Origin: Pseudomonadota bacterium
GTDB taxonomy: Bacteria > Pseudomonadota > Gammaproteobacteria > Burkholderiales > Burkholderiaceae_C
Reading direction: 5' to 3'
Assembly: GCA_030535425.1 (NCBI GenBank)
Contig: JAUNHQ010000028.1
Span: forward strand, 1 to 36,010
Length of the DNA stretch: 36,010 nucleotides
The notes beneath the pieces were generated by a model, which was not told the origin of the DNA, searched no databases, and worked only from the letters and a program-made list of their open reading frames with translations. Each line of letters opens with the position of its first letter. The stretch's first letter is position 1. The position numbers were made by a program, and so were the translations under genes. This document shows positions 9,585 to 17,753 of this stretch, one piece after another.

Positions 9585-10871
9585 TCAGACGCCGCCGCCC
9601 AGGCGGGTGTCGCCTGCACCGCCCATGCGGGAGTCGCCAAAGTCCGTCGAATGGAACCCGCTGTTGCCATAGCCGGTGCGGGCAAAGCCGGCCTTGCCGA
9701 AGCCGCTGGGGCGCACGTCCAGGGTGATTTCGGTGAACGAGGGTTCGTCGCTGGGGCGCTCTTCTTCGGCCTGGGGCTGGTTGGGGTTGAAGCGTCCGTC
9801 GTTTTGCAGGCGCCACATGAGGTTGGTGGGCGAGTCGGCGTTGGCCAGGCCTTCGTTGCGGTCGATACGGCCCTCGGTGATCAGGCGGGCGAGATCTTGC
9901 TCAAAAGTCTGCGAGCCTTCGGCCATGGCGTTGTCCATGGCTTCTTTCACGCCGGAGAAGTCGCCTTTTTCGATCAGCTCCTGGATCAGCTTGGTGTTGA
10001 GCATGACTTCCACCGCAGGTGTGCGGCCGCCATCCACAGTGCGTATCAGGCGCTGCGACACCACGGCCTTGAGAGCCGAGGACAGGTCGTTGAGCAGGGT
10101 GGGGCGCACTTCCACGGGATAGAAGCTGAGCACGCGGTTGAGCGCCTGGTAGCTGTTGTTGGCGTGCAGCGTGGCCAGGCACACGTGGCCCGATTGCGCG
10201 TAGGCGATGGCGGCGGACATGGTTTCGCGGTCGCGGATTTCGCCGATCATGATGACGTCCGGTGCCTGGCGCAGCGCGTTTTTCAGGCCGATTTGCAGTG
10301 TGGCGGTGTCAGAGCCCACTTCGCGTTGGTTCACCACGGATTTCTTGTTGGTGAACATGAATTCCATCGGGTCTTCGATGGTGAGGATGTGGCCGGTCAT
10401 GTTCTGGTTGCGGTGATCCAGCATGGCCGCCAGCGTGGTGGACTTGCCCGCGCCGGTGGCGCCCACCATGAGCACCAGGCCGCGCTTTTCCAGCACCAGC
10501 TTGGACAGCACCGCCGGCAGGTTGAGCGTGTCCAGCGACGGAATGTCCGGGCTGATGAAGCGGATCACCGCCGCGTAGGTGCCGCGCTGGCGCATGGCCG
10601 AGAGGCGGAAGTTGCCCACGCCGTGGATGGGGATGGCCATGTTCAGCTCGCCCGTTTCGCGCAGCTCTTCGATGCGGTTGGGCGGCACCACGTCCATCAG
10701 CAGGTTCAGCGGGCCTTCGGCGGGCAGCACCTGGTTGTTGATGGGAAAGTATTGGCCATCAATCTTGATCGTGGCCGGGGCATGGGCCGACAGGTACACG
10801 TCCGAGGCCTTTTTGGCGGCCATCAGGTGCAGGATGCGCTCCATCATGGTTTGCGGCGGGGCGACGGCCAT
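9585..10871 (-). CDS. pilU: PilT/PilU-family type IV pilus retraction ATPase
   Basis: A 428-residue secretion ATPase of the kind that powers pilus retraction at the inner membrane. It shows Walker A GATGAGKST, the Asp-box region EDPMEFMFTNKKSVVNQREVG, Walker B IMIGEIRDRETM and the His-box HVCLATLHANN. The wording of these segments and LSFYPVEVRPTLLNDLSSAL is closer to PilU than to PilT, but I cannot exclude a separate PilT/U paralogue. The start at 10871 (MAVAPPQTMMERIL) is preferred over one 21 codons upstream, which overlaps the dapD terminator. The last 40 residues form a Gly/Phe-rich tail (GFGKAGFARTGYGNSGF) not found in the core enzyme. It sits between dapD and dapE, separated from dapD by an intrinsic terminator. 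Confidence 0.87.
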   Translation of the reverse strand: MAVAPPQTMMERILHLMAAKKASDVYLSAHAPATIKIDGQYFPINNQVLPAEGPLNLLMDVVPPNRIEELRETGELNMAIPIHGVGNFRLSAMRQRGTYAAVIRFISPDIPSLDTLNLPAVLSKLVLEKRGLVLMVGATGAGKSTTLAAMLDHRNQNMTGHILTIEDPMEFMFTNKKSVVNQREVGSDTATLQIGLKNALRQAPDVIMIGEIRDRETMSAAIAYAQSGHVCLATLHANNSYQALNRVLSFYPVEVRPTLLNDLSSALKAVVSQRLIRTVDGGRTPAVEVMLNTKLIQELIEKGDFSGVKEAMDNAMAEGSQTFEQDLARLITEGRIDRNEGLANADSPTNLMWRLQNDGRFNPNQPQAEEERPSDEPSFTEITLDVRPSGFGKAGFARTGYGNSGFHSTDFGDSRMGGAGDTRLGGGV

Positions 10872-10900
10872 GGCACTTTTCCTTTGCAGGTGCAGGGGGA

Positions 10901-10952
10901 GAAAAAAGAAAAAGGCGGGCGCCAGCGCGTGCATGGACGCCTGGTGCCCGCC
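10901..10952 (-). terminator. Intrinsic terminator after dapD
   Basis: On the minus strand a 12-bp stem forms between 10941-10952 and 10914-10925 (GGCGGGCACCAG with CTGGCGCCCGCC, one wobble), with a 15-nt loop. It is followed by a T-rich run TTTTTCTTTTTTCTC (10913 down to about 10899). It begins 17 bp after the dapD stop and ends about 30 bp before the pilU start. pilU and dapE may therefore need their own promoter or readthrough. Confidence 0.85.
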
Positions 10953-10968
10953 AGGCGGTGGTGGTAGG

Positions 10969-11802
10969 TCAGGGGCGCAGCAGGTCGTTGATGCTGGTCT
11001 TGGCGCGCGTTTGCGCGTCCACGGTCTTGACGATGATGGCCGCGTACATGCTGTAGTCCTGGCCGCTGGCGGTTTTCTTGGGCAGGTTGCCGCTGACCAC
11101 CACGCTGCCGGCGGGCACGCGGCCGTAGCTGATCTGACCGGTTTCGCGGTTGAAGATGGGGGTGCTCTGGCCGATGTACACGCCCATGCCCAGCACGGCG
11201 TTTTCTTCCACGATCACGCCTTCCACCACTTCAGAGCGCGCGCCGATGAAGCAGTTGTCTTCGATGATGGTGGGGTTGGCTTGCAGCGGCTCCAGCACGC
11301 CGCCCAGGCCCACGCCGCCTGACAGGTGCACGTTCTTGCCCACTTGCGCGCAGCTGCCCACGGTGGCCCAGGTGTCGACCATGGTGCCTTCGTCCACGTA
11401 GGCGCCGATGTTGACGTAAGAGGGCATGAGCACCGCGCCCTTGCCAACGAAGCTGCCGTGGCGCGCCACGGCCGGGGGCACCACGCGCACGCCGGATGCG
11501 GCCATGTCGGCTTGGCTCAAGTGGCCAAACTTGGTTTTGACCTTGTCGAAAAAGCCCAGCTCGCCGGCTTTCATGAGCTCGTTGTCGGCCAGGCGGAAAG
11601 ACAGCAGCACGGCTTTCTTGATCCATTGGTGCACCGTCCACTGGCCCACGCCTTCGCGCGTGGCCACGCGCAGGCGGCCCGCGTTCAGCTCGGCCAGCAC
11701 GTGTTCGACAGCCTCGCGCACGGCCTGGGGCGCCTGGGCGGGGGAGAGCGTGGCGCGGTCTTCCCACGCGGCATCAATGGTCTGCTGCAATTGCTGGGTC
11801 AT
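10969..11802 (-). CDS. dapD: Tetrahydrodipicolinate N-succinyltransferase
   Basis: A 277-residue acyltransferase that succinylates tetrahydrodipicolinate with succinyl-CoA, the first step of the succinylase branch to diaminopimelate. The N-terminal helical domain is followed by a left-handed beta-helix of hexapeptide repeats ([42 protein letters not shown]). The signature [21 protein letters not shown] is intact. The start at 11802 ([10 protein letters not shown]) matches E. coli DapD in phase and length (274); the long upstream extension of the open frame lies inside dapC. It begins 8 bp after the dapC stop, so the two are translated from one message, and it ends just before a strong terminator. 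Confidence 0.97.
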   Translation of the reverse strand: MTQQLQQTIDAAWEDRATLSPAQAPQAVREAVEHVLAELNAGRLRVATREGVGQWTVHQWIKKAVLLSFRLADNELMKAGELGFFDKVKTKFGHLSQADMAASGVRVVPPAVARHGSFVGKGAVLMPSYVNIGAYVDEGTMVDTWATVGSCAQVGKNVHLSGGVGLGGVLEPLQANPTIIEDNCFIGARSEVVEGVIVEENAVLGMGVYIGQSTPIFNRETGQISYGRVPAGSVVVSGNLPKKTASGQDYSMYAAIIVKTVDAQTRAKTSINDLLRP

Positions 11803-11810
11803 GTTGTCTT

Positions 11811-13016
11811 TCAAGAGCGGGATTGGATGAACTGCACGATGCGCTGGGCGGCTTGCACGCATTCGCTGGTTTCGGCCACCAGGGCCATGCGCACGCGGCC
11901 CTGGCCGGGGTTGTGGCCCTGCACCTCGCGCGCTAAATAGCTGCCGGGCAAAACCGTGACATTGTATTGAGCGAGCAGTTCGCGGGCGAAATCTGTGTCG
12001 GAACTTTTCCACGCATCGGGCACACCAGCCCACAGGTAAAAGCCGGCGTCGGGCAGGCGCACGTCCATCACCTTTTCCAGCAGCGGGGTGACGGCGGCGA
12101 ACTTTTCGCGGTACTGGCGGCGGTTGTCCTGCACGTGGGCTTCGTCGTTCCAGGCGGCGATGCTGGCGGCCTGCACCACGGGGCTCATGGCGCTGCCGTG
12201 GTAGGTGCGGTAGAGCAAAAAGGACTTGAGCAGCGCCGCATCACCGGCCACAAAGCCCGATCGCATGCCCGGCACGTTGCTGCGCTTGGACAGGCTGGTG
12301 AGCATGACGAGGTTCTTGAAGTCCGCGCGGCCCAGCTGGGCCGCCGCTTGCAGCCCGCCCAGGGGCGGCTCGTCACGAAAGTAAATCTCGCTGTAGCACT
12401 CGTCCGAGGCGATGACAAAGCCGTGCCGATCGCTCAGATCGAACAGCATCTGCCATTCATCCAACGGCATGACCGCGCCCGTGGGGTTGCCGGGCGAGCA
12501 CACGTACACCAGCTGCGTGCGCGCCCACACCTCGGGCGGCACCTGGTCCCAGCGCGGGGCAAAGTTGCGCGCCGGGTCGCTGGCCACGTAGTGCGGCGTG
12601 GCCCCGGCCAGCAGGGCGGCGCCTTCGTAGATTTGGTAGAAGGGGTTGGGGCAGACCACGGTGGCGCCGGCGCGGGTGGGGTCGATCACCGTTTGCGCCA
12701 GGGCAAACAGCGCCTCGCGCGAGCCGAGCACGGGCAGCACCTGGGTGGCCGCATCCACCGTTATGCCGTAGCGGCGCTTGAGCCAGCTGGCGCAGGCCTG
12801 GCGCAGTGCGGGCGATCCGGCCGTGGGCGGGTAGCCCGCCAGGCCCGTGGCCAGATCGGCGGCCAGCGCCTGCTGAATGAAGGCGGGTGTGGCGTGCTTG
12901 GGCTCGCCAATGCCTAAGCTGATGGGGGGGTAGGCGGGGTGGGGCTCAACCCCTTCGAACAGCTTGCGCAGGCGCTCGAAAGGGTAGGGTTGCAGGCGGG
13001 AGAGCAGGGGGTTCAT
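11811..13016 (-). CDS. dapC: Succinyldiaminopimelate aminotransferase
   Basis: A 401-residue fold-type I PLP aminotransferase. It converts N-succinyl-2-amino-6-oxopimelate to N-succinyl-LL-diaminopimelate, the step between DapD and DapE. The PLP lysine is in [15 protein letters not shown] (about Lys244); SPGNPTGAV and [11 protein letters not shown] supply the conserved Asn and Asp/Tyr contacts, and the C-terminal Arg lies in GRVRMALV. Aminotransferases of this group are hard to tell apart from sequence alone; position 8 bp upstream of dapD strongly favours DapC. The ATG at 13016 is the first in frame and starts the typical [17 protein letters not shown] segment. A type A repeat occupies the 97-bp space upstream. 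Confidence 0.94.
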   Translation of the reverse strand: MNPLLSRLQPYPFERLRKLFEGVEPHPAYPPISLGIGEPKHATPAFIQQALAADLATGLAGYPPTAGSPALRQACASWLKRRYGITVDAATQVLPVLGSREALFALAQTVIDPTRAGATVVCPNPFYQIYEGAALLAGATPHYVASDPARNFAPRWDQVPPEVWARTQLVYVCSPGNPTGAVMPLDEWQMLFDLSDRHGFVIASDECYSEIYFRDEPPLGGLQAAAQLGRADFKNLVMLTSLSKRSNVPGMRSGFVAGDAALLKSFLLYRTYHGSAMSPVVQAASIAAWNDEAHVQDNRRQYREKFAAVTPLLEKVMDVRLPDAGFYLWAGVPDAWKSSDTDFARELLAQYNVTVLPGSYLAREVQGHNPGQGRVRMALVAETSECVQAAQRIVQFIQSRS

Positions 13017-13061
13017 GGGCGGCGATGAGTGAGGGGCTGCGGGGGGTAGAAAGGGTGGGTG

Positions 13062-13119
13062 AAAAAGGCTTTTTGCGCTTTATTGACGAGGGTTTTTAGC
13101 TATGTTTTTAATATCATTC
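13062..13119 (+). repeat. Dispersed type A repeat between mnmH and dapC
   Basis: It reads AAAAAGGCTTTTTGCGC, then TTTATTGACGAGGG and TTTTTAGCTATGTTTTTAAT. The core is a GGCTTTTTGCGC variant, as in the 33690 copy. I cannot find a good pairing left arm here, so this copy may be decayed. Its tail overlaps the last codons and TGA stop of mnmH (13114-13116). It occupies most of the space where a dapC promoter would be expected. Confidence 0.65.
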
Positions 13120-14184
13120 ATCCGTTAAAGGCTCGGCCAGCAGCTGCGCGGCGGCCTGGGCCAGCGCCTGGGGGCTGGCGCTGGGCAGGTGCAGCACGGG
13201 CGCGGCCGCAAAGCGGCTGAAGTGGCGGCGCGTGGACTGGGCATAGCCGGGGTCGTAGTGCGTGGCCAGCAGCGCGCGCACCACTTCTTCGGTGCGGCCG
13301 GCGCGCACCTGGGCTTGCCAGGCCTGCACCACGGCGCGGCCGCGCAGGGCCACCAGGGTGTCCAGCCGGTGGCAGAAGAACTCAGGGTCTTGCACGAAAA
13401 AGGGGTAGTCCTGCATCAGCAGGGCCACGCGCTGGGCATCGGGCAGCTGCACGTGCAGGCAGTCGCTGGCGCGCATGGCGTGCATCAGTGCGTCGGGCAG
13501 GGTGCAGTTGCCCACTTTCTTGCTTTCGGCTTCCACGTACACGGGGCGGGCGGCGTCAAAGCCGCGCAGGGCCTGCCACACGCGCATTTCAAACTGCTTT
13601 TGCGAGGGCTGGGGCTGACCGGGAATCAGCCCCAGCACCGAGGCGCGGTGGCTGGCCAGCGCCTCCAGATCCAGCACTTGCGCGCCTTGCGCGGCCAGCG
13701 CCTGCAACAGCCGTGTCTTGCCCGAGCCGGTGGGGCCGCACAGCACGCGGTAGCGCAGGCGCTGGGCGTGCTGTGGCAGATCGGCCAGCATGGCGGTGCG
13801 AAAGGCTTTGTAGCCGCCTTCGATGCGGTGCACGTGAAAGCCGATTTGCCCCAGCACCAGCGCCAGCGCGCCGCTGCGCTGGCCGCCGCGCCAGCAGTAG
13901 ATGAGCGGACGCCAGCTTTTGGGCAGGTGCAGCGCGTGCTGCTCCAGGTGCGCGGCGATGTTGCGCGCCACCAGCATGGCGCCAAGCTTGCGCCCCTCAA
14001 ACGGCCCGAGCTGCTTGTACACGGTGCCCACGCGGGCGCGTTCGGCATCGTCCAGGCTGGGCCAGTTCAGCGCGCCGGGCAGGCAATCGTGCGCGTATTC
14101 GGCGGGGCTGCGTGCGTCGATGACGGCGCTGAATTCGTGCAGGCGGTGCAGCGCATCGGCAGCGCTCAAGGAGGCAACGCTCAT
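13114..14184 (-). CDS. mnmH: tRNA 2-selenouridine synthase
   Basis: A 356-residue enzyme (also called SelU/YbbB) that replaces sulfur by selenium, via a geranylated intermediate, at the wobble 2-thiouridine of Lys, Glu and Gln tRNAs, using selenophosphate. The N-terminal rhodanese domain has the catalytic Cys97 in YCWRGGQRSGA. A P-loop domain follows (GPTGSGKT at 150-157), then VYVEAESKKVGNC, characteristic of the family. The start at 14184 (MSVASLSAADAL) gives a normal length; the upstream extension runs through tesA in another frame. It begins 16 bp after the tesA stop. The stop codon lies in the edge of a dispersed repeat. Together with selB and selC it indicates that this organism uses selenium in both protein and tRNA. 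Confidence 0.94.
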   Translation of the reverse strand: MSVASLSAADALHRLHEFSAVIDARSPAEYAHDCLPGALNWPSLDDAERARVGTVYKQLGPFEGRKLGAMLVARNIAAHLEQHALHLPKSWRPLIYCWRGGQRSGALALVLGQIGFHVHRIEGGYKAFRTAMLADLPQHAQRLRYRVLCGPTGSGKTRLLQALAAQGAQVLDLEALASHRASVLGLIPGQPQPSQKQFEMRVWQALRGFDAARPVYVEAESKKVGNCTLPDALMHAMRASDCLHVQLPDAQRVALLMQDYPFFVQDPEFFCHRLDTLVALRGRAVVQAWQAQVRAGRTEEVVRALLATHYDPGYAQSTRRHFSRFAAAPVLHLPSASPQALAQAAAQLLAEPLTDE

Positions 14185-14200
14185 GGCGCGGGCGGGGGCG

Positions 14201-14908
14201 TTACTTGAGCAGCTTGCGCAGCTCGGGCCACATGTTGTCCAGGATGACGGGGTGGGCGGCGGCGGTGGGGTGGATGCGGTCGGACTGAAACAGCTCCAGC
14301 GCGTTGGGCCGGTCGGCCACGCCCTTGAGGAAAAAGGGCACGAGCGCGGCTTTTTCGGCCTGCGCCACCTTGGGGTAGAGCGCGGCAAAGCGCTGGCCGT
14401 AGCTGGCGCCGTAGTTGGGCGGCATTTGCATGCCCGCCAGCAGCACCTGGGCGCCGGCTTGCTGCGCGGCGCGGGTCATGGCGCTGAGGTTGGCCTCGGT
14501 CATCTCCAGCGGCAGGCCGCGCAGGGCGTCGTTGCTGCCCAGCTCGATCACCACCACGGCGGGCCGGTGGCGCGCCAGCAGCGCGGGCAGGCGAGAGCGC
14601 CCGCCCGAGGTGGTGTCGCCCGAGATGCTGGCGTTGACCACCTGGGCGGCGATCTTTTCGGCGGCCAGTTTTTTCTCCAGCAGCGCCACCCAGCCGCTGC
14701 CGCGGGCAATGCCGTATTCGGCGCTGAGCGAGTCGCCCAGCACCAGGATCAGCGGTGCGCCGGCGGCAGAGGCTGCGGTGGCCGGGGTGCTGGCGGGGGC
14801 AGCGGGCGCAGCCGCTGCGGCGGTGCCCGCCAGCGCCGCCAAGGCAGCGGCGGCGGCCAAGCGGATACAGTCACGTCGGTTCAAGAGATCAAGGCCTTTC
14901 AAATCCAT
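14201..14908 (-). CDS. tesA: TesA-like GDSL esterase/lysophospholipase, exported
   Basis: A 235-residue SGNH/GDSL hydrolase of the acyl-CoA thioesterase I/arylesterase type. A hydrophobic leader with an RR pair (NRRDCIRLAAAAALAALAG) indicates export to the periplasm. The catalytic Ser60 is in LGDSLSAEYG, block III is GSNDALRG, and the Asp/His dyad is in DRIHPTAAAHP. The ATG at 14908 overlaps the start codon of the divergent ABC ATPase gene. An alternative TTG at 14884 would start directly at MNRRDCIRL and remove the overlap, and I cannot decide between them. In many proteobacteria tesA is divergent from a ybbA-type ABC gene, as here. mnmH follows 16 bp downstream. Confidence 0.87.
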   Translation of the reverse strand: MDLKGLDLLNRRDCIRLAAAAALAALAGTAAAAAPAAPASTPATAASAAGAPLILVLGDSLSAEYGIARGSGWVALLEKKLAAEKIAAQVVNASISGDTTSGGRSRLPALLARHRPAVVVIELGSNDALRGLPLEMTEANLSAMTRAAQQAGAQVLLAGMQMPPNYGASYGQRFAALYPKVAQAEKAALVPFFLKGVADRPNALELFQSDRIHPTAAAHPVILDNMWPELRKLLK

Positions 14909-15623
14909 GACGGAAACAACAGCAGGCGCCGGCGCGGCGCCCATCATCGAGGTGGAGCATGTGCACAAGTCGGTCACCGACTCCAGCGGCACGCTGGATA
15001 TTCTGCGCGATGTCCACTTCAACCTGGCCGCGCGCGAGACGGCGGCCATCGTGGGTGCCTCGGGTTCGGGCAAGAGCACGCTGCTGTCCATCATTGCCGG
15101 GCTGGACGTGCCCACGCGCGGCACGGTGCGCCTGGGCGGGCAGGATTTGTTTGCTGTGGACGAGGACGCACGGGCGCAGCTGCGCGCACGCCAGCTGGGC
15201 TTTGTGTTTCAGAGCTTTCAGCTCATGGGCAGCCTGACGGCGCTGGAAAACGTGATGCTGCCGCTGGAGCTGGCGGGCCGCTCAGACGCGCGCGCCGCCG
15301 CTGCCGACATGCTGGCGCGCGTGGGCCTGGGCGAGCGGTTGAGGCATTACCCCAAGCTGCTGTCGGGCGGCGAGCAGCAGCGCGTGGCGCTGGCGCGCGC
15401 CTTTGTGGTGCGCCCGGCGGTGCTGCTGGCCGACGAGCCCACGGGCAGCCTGGACTTTGCCACCGGGCAAAAGGTGATGGAGCTGATGTTTGACCTGAAC
15501 CGCGAGCTGGGTACCACGCTGGTGCTGGTCACACACGACCGCGCCATTGCCGCGCTGTGCCAGCGCCGCCTGACGGTGGAGGCCGGGCGCATCGTGGCCG
15601 ATGAGCGCGCGCCCGCAGGCTGA
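14907..15623 (+). CDS. LolD/YbbA-like ABC transporter ATP-binding protein
   Basis: A 238-residue cytoplasmic ATPase. Walker A is GASGSGKST (50-58), the Q-loop is FVFQSFQLMGSLTALENV, the signature is LSGGEQQRVALARA, Walker B is VLLADEPTGSLD, and the H-loop is LVTHD. It belongs to the MacB/LolD/FtsE group that partners with FtsX-type permeases; divergent linkage to tesA suggests the YbbA subgroup. No permease gene follows: the next gene is a PPK2 kinase 69 bp away, so the partner must be elsewhere or lost. The start at 14907 shares two bases with the tesA ATG. AAGG at 14891-14894 could serve as a ribosome-binding site, though 12 nt is a long spacing. Confidence 0.92.
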   Translation: MTETTAGAGAAPIIEVEHVHKSVTDSSGTLDILRDVHFNLAARETAAIVGASGSGKSTLLSIIAGLDVPTRGTVRLGGQDLFAVDEDARAQLRARQLGFVFQSFQLMGSLTALENVMLPLELAGRSDARAAAADMLARVGLGERLRHYPKLLSGGEQQRVALARAFVVRPAVLLADEPTGSLDFATGQKVMELMFDLNRELGTTLVLVTHDRAIAALCQRRLTVEAGRIVADERAPAG

Positions 15624-15654
15624 AGGCGCAGGCGCGCGTGGGCGGGCCTTTTTT
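15611..15654 (+). terminator. Possible terminator after the ABC ATPase gene
   Basis: GCCCGC (15611-15616) can pair with GCGGGC (15642-15647), followed by C and six T residues (15649-15654). The 25-nt loop is long and the left arm lies within the last codons of the gene, so this is only a candidate. Confidence 0.4.
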
Positions 15655-15692
15655 GAAAAACACACTGGCGCAAAGCCTGGGAGAGCACACGC

Positions 15693-16529
15693 ATGGCAAG
15701 CAAAACACCCCGTCAGCCCGATTTTTCCGCCTGGCGGGTGCCCCACGGCGGCAAGGGCTTTGCGCTGGAGCGGCTGGACCCGGGGGCCAAGCCCTGCTCG
15801 CTGGGCAGCAAGGCCGAAGACAAGGCCCGGGTGGAAGCCTTGTCGCGCGAAATCGACGAGCTGCAAGACCTGTTCTGGGCCTGCCGGCGCCTGAAGCTGC
15901 TGGTGCTGCTGCAAGGCACCGACACTTCTGGCAAGGACGGCACCATCCGCGCCGTGTTCAAGGAAACCAGCCCGCTGGGCGTGCGCGCCGTGAGCTGGAA
16001 AGCACCCACGGCCACGGAGCGCGCGCACGACTTTCTGTGGCGCATCCACCAGCAGGTGCCGCAGGCCGGCGAGTTCATGATCCACAACCGCAGCCATTAC
16101 GAGGACGTGCTGGTGCCCGTGGTGCAGGGCCATCTGGACGCCAAGGCCACGGCGCAGCGCCTGCGCCAGATCAACGACTTTGAGCGCATGCTCAGTGAAA
16201 CGGGCACCGTCATCCTCAAGTTCATGCTGCACATCAGCTTCGAGGAGCAGCGCAAGCGCCTGCAAGAGCGGGTGGACAACCCGCACAAGCACTGGAAGTT
16301 CAGCATGGACGATATCGATGCGCGTGCGCAGTGGCCCCAGTACCAGCAGGCCTATGACCGCATGCTGGCCGCCACCTCTACCCGCTGGGCGCCCTGGGTT
16401 GTGGTGCCTGCCGACAGCAAGACGCACCGCAACCTGATGGTGGCCACCGTGGTGCGCGACAAGCTGCGCTCGCTCAAGCTGCGCTACCCGCCCGATGACG
16501 CCCGGCTGGCCGGGCTGGTCATCACCTGA
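15693..16529 (+). CDS. ppk2: Polyphosphate kinase 2 family protein
   Basis: A 278-residue PPK2-family P-loop kinase, which transfers phosphate between polyphosphate and nucleotides. Walker A is QGTDTSGKDGTI (about 74-85); the lid and Walker B regions are seen in NRSHYEDVLVPVV and INDFERML, and LKFMLHISFEEQRKRLQER and HWKFSMDDIDAR are conserved in the family. It is a single-domain enzyme. Nucleotide preference (AMP, ADP or GDP) cannot be read from the sequence with confidence. The ATG at 15693 follows a GGGAGAG stretch that can act as ribosome-binding site. The gene converges on the ferredoxin reductase gene, with a type A repeat acting as the likely shared terminator. Confidence 0.92.
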   Translation: MASKTPRQPDFSAWRVPHGGKGFALERLDPGAKPCSLGSKAEDKARVEALSREIDELQDLFWACRRLKLLVLLQGTDTSGKDGTIRAVFKETSPLGVRAVSWKAPTATERAHDFLWRIHQQVPQAGEFMIHNRSHYEDVLVPVVQGHLDAKATAQRLRQINDFERMLSETGTVILKFMLHISFEEQRKRLQERVDNPHKHWKFSMDDIDARAQWPQYQQAYDRMLAATSTRWAPWVVVPADSKTHRNLMVATVVRDKLRSLKLRYPPDDARLAGLVIT

Positions 16530-16538
16530 TGGGCAGTG

Positions 16539-16617
16539 CCCTTATGGGGTATGCATGAAAAATGCCATTTGCGCGCATTCCATAAGGGTTTTAAGCTATT
16601 AATATAATAGCTAATCG
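16539..16617 (+). repeat. Dispersed type A repeat with two hairpins, between ppk2 and fnr
   Basis: Arms CCCTTATGG (16539-16547) and CCATAAGGG (16580-16588) pair perfectly around a GCCATTTGCGCGC core (16564-16576). TTTTA follows, then a second perfect inverted repeat AGCTATT-AATAT-AATAGCT (16594-16612). It lies between two convergent genes, and the first hairpin followed by T residues can terminate ppk2 transcription. The TAG stop of the ferredoxin reductase (16611-16613) falls inside the AGCTA tail, so the element supplies the stop codon. Confidence 0.75.
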
Positions 16618-17705
16618 CAAGTGGGCTGCCCAGGCGGCGGATGCAGCAGGGCATGCAGCCGCGTGCTGCTGGTGGTGTACTGAAACGGCAAGGGATGGTC
16701 TGGCGCGATGAGTGCCTGCGCGGCATAGGCGGCCAGCGTGGCTTCGTGAAAGCCGCACAGGATGAGCTTTTTCTTGCCGGGGTAGGTGTTGATGTCACCC
16801 ACGGCGAAGATGCCCGGCTCGCTGGTCTGAAACTTTTCCGTGTCCACCACCAGCTGCTTGCGCTGCATGGCCAGGTGCCAGTCGGCCAGGGGGCCGAGCC
16901 GGGGGCTGAAGCCCTGGCAGACGAGCAGCACGTCGGCGGGCAGGGGCGTGGTCTGGCCGTCCGGGCCCATCACATGCAGTGCGCGCATGGGGCCGCCGGG
17001 CGTGTCCATGCCCTGCGCCTGGCCGACCACCACCCTCAGCGCACCCGACGCGCGCAAGCCGGCCAATGCCTGGGCCGTGTCTGCGTCGGTCTGGAAGGCA
17101 TCGCGCCGGTGCAGCAGCGTGACGCTGGCCGGGGGGGCGCTGGCGCCAGGGGGCATGGCGGTGCTGGCCCAATGCACGGCCTGGGCCACGGCGCTGGCTT
17201 CGCCCCCCGCGATGACCAAGTGCCGCCCCTGCACCTGCGCGGGTGAGGGCGGGGTGTAGAAGACCTGGCGGCCTTCCAGCGCCTGCACGCCCTCGATTTT
17301 CAGGCGCCGGGGCTCGAAAGCGCCCACGCCGGCGGCAATGAACACGGCCTTGGCCCGCAGACGCAGGCCCTGGGCGGAGCCGAGCAGGAAGCGCCCGTCG
17401 GCCTGGCGCTGCAGGCTGTCCACCACATGGCCCAGGTGAAAGACGGGCTGGAACGGCTCGATTTGCTGCATCAGCCCGTCCACCAGGGACTGGCCGCTGC
17501 ACTGGGGGATGGCGGGAATGTCGTAAATGGGCTTGTCCGCGTACAGCACGGAGGGCTGGCCGCCCACGTGCGGCAGGGCGTCGATGACGTGGGTGCGGCA
17601 TTCCAGCAGGCCCAGCTCAAACACGGCAAACAGGCCGACCGGCCCGGCGCCGATGATGGCGACGTCGGTGTCCAGCGGCTCGGCAGTGTCTGGCGCAGCA
17701 CTCAT
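16611..17705 (-). CDS. Ferredoxin--NADP reductase, thioredoxin reductase-like type
   Basis: A 364-residue flavoprotein that moves electrons between NADPH and ferredoxin. The N-terminal FAD Rossmann motif is IIGAGPVGLFAVFELG; the second nucleotide site is VIAGGEASAVAQAVHWA. The C-terminal FAD segment GDINTYPGKKKLILCGFHEA is characteristic of the TrxR-like ferredoxin reductases. The CxxC of true thioredoxin reductases is absent, supporting the reductase-of-ferredoxin call. It lies 48 bp downstream of the 7Fe ferredoxin gene on the same strand, a natural redox pair. The stop codon TAG is contributed by the edge of a dispersed repeat. Confidence 0.9.
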   Translation of the reverse strand: MSAAPDTAEPLDTDVAIIGAGPVGLFAVFELGLLECRTHVIDALPHVGGQPSVLYADKPIYDIPAIPQCSGQSLVDGLMQQIEPFQPVFHLGHVVDSLQRQADGRFLLGSAQGLRLRAKAVFIAAGVGAFEPRRLKIEGVQALEGRQVFYTPPSPAQVQGRHLVIAGGEASAVAQAVHWASTAMPPGASAPPASVTLLHRRDAFQTDADTAQALAGLRASGALRVVVGQAQGMDTPGGPMRALHVMGPDGQTTPLPADVLLVCQGFSPRLGPLADWHLAMQRKQLVVDTEKFQTSEPGIFAVGDINTYPGKKKLILCGFHEATLAAYAAQALIAPDHPLPFQYTTSSTRLHALLHPPPGQPTCD

Positions 17706-17753
17706 GGCGGGCAGGGCCGGGCGCGGCAGTTCGGCACAGCCCCAGGGGGGTTT

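Noticed and set aside
11925-11960. Another dispersed-repeat copy in dapC around TAAATAGCTGCCGG
   Set aside because: The encoded PGSYLARE is a conserved motif of this aminotransferase family, so the resemblance to the AGCTA tail is coincidental.
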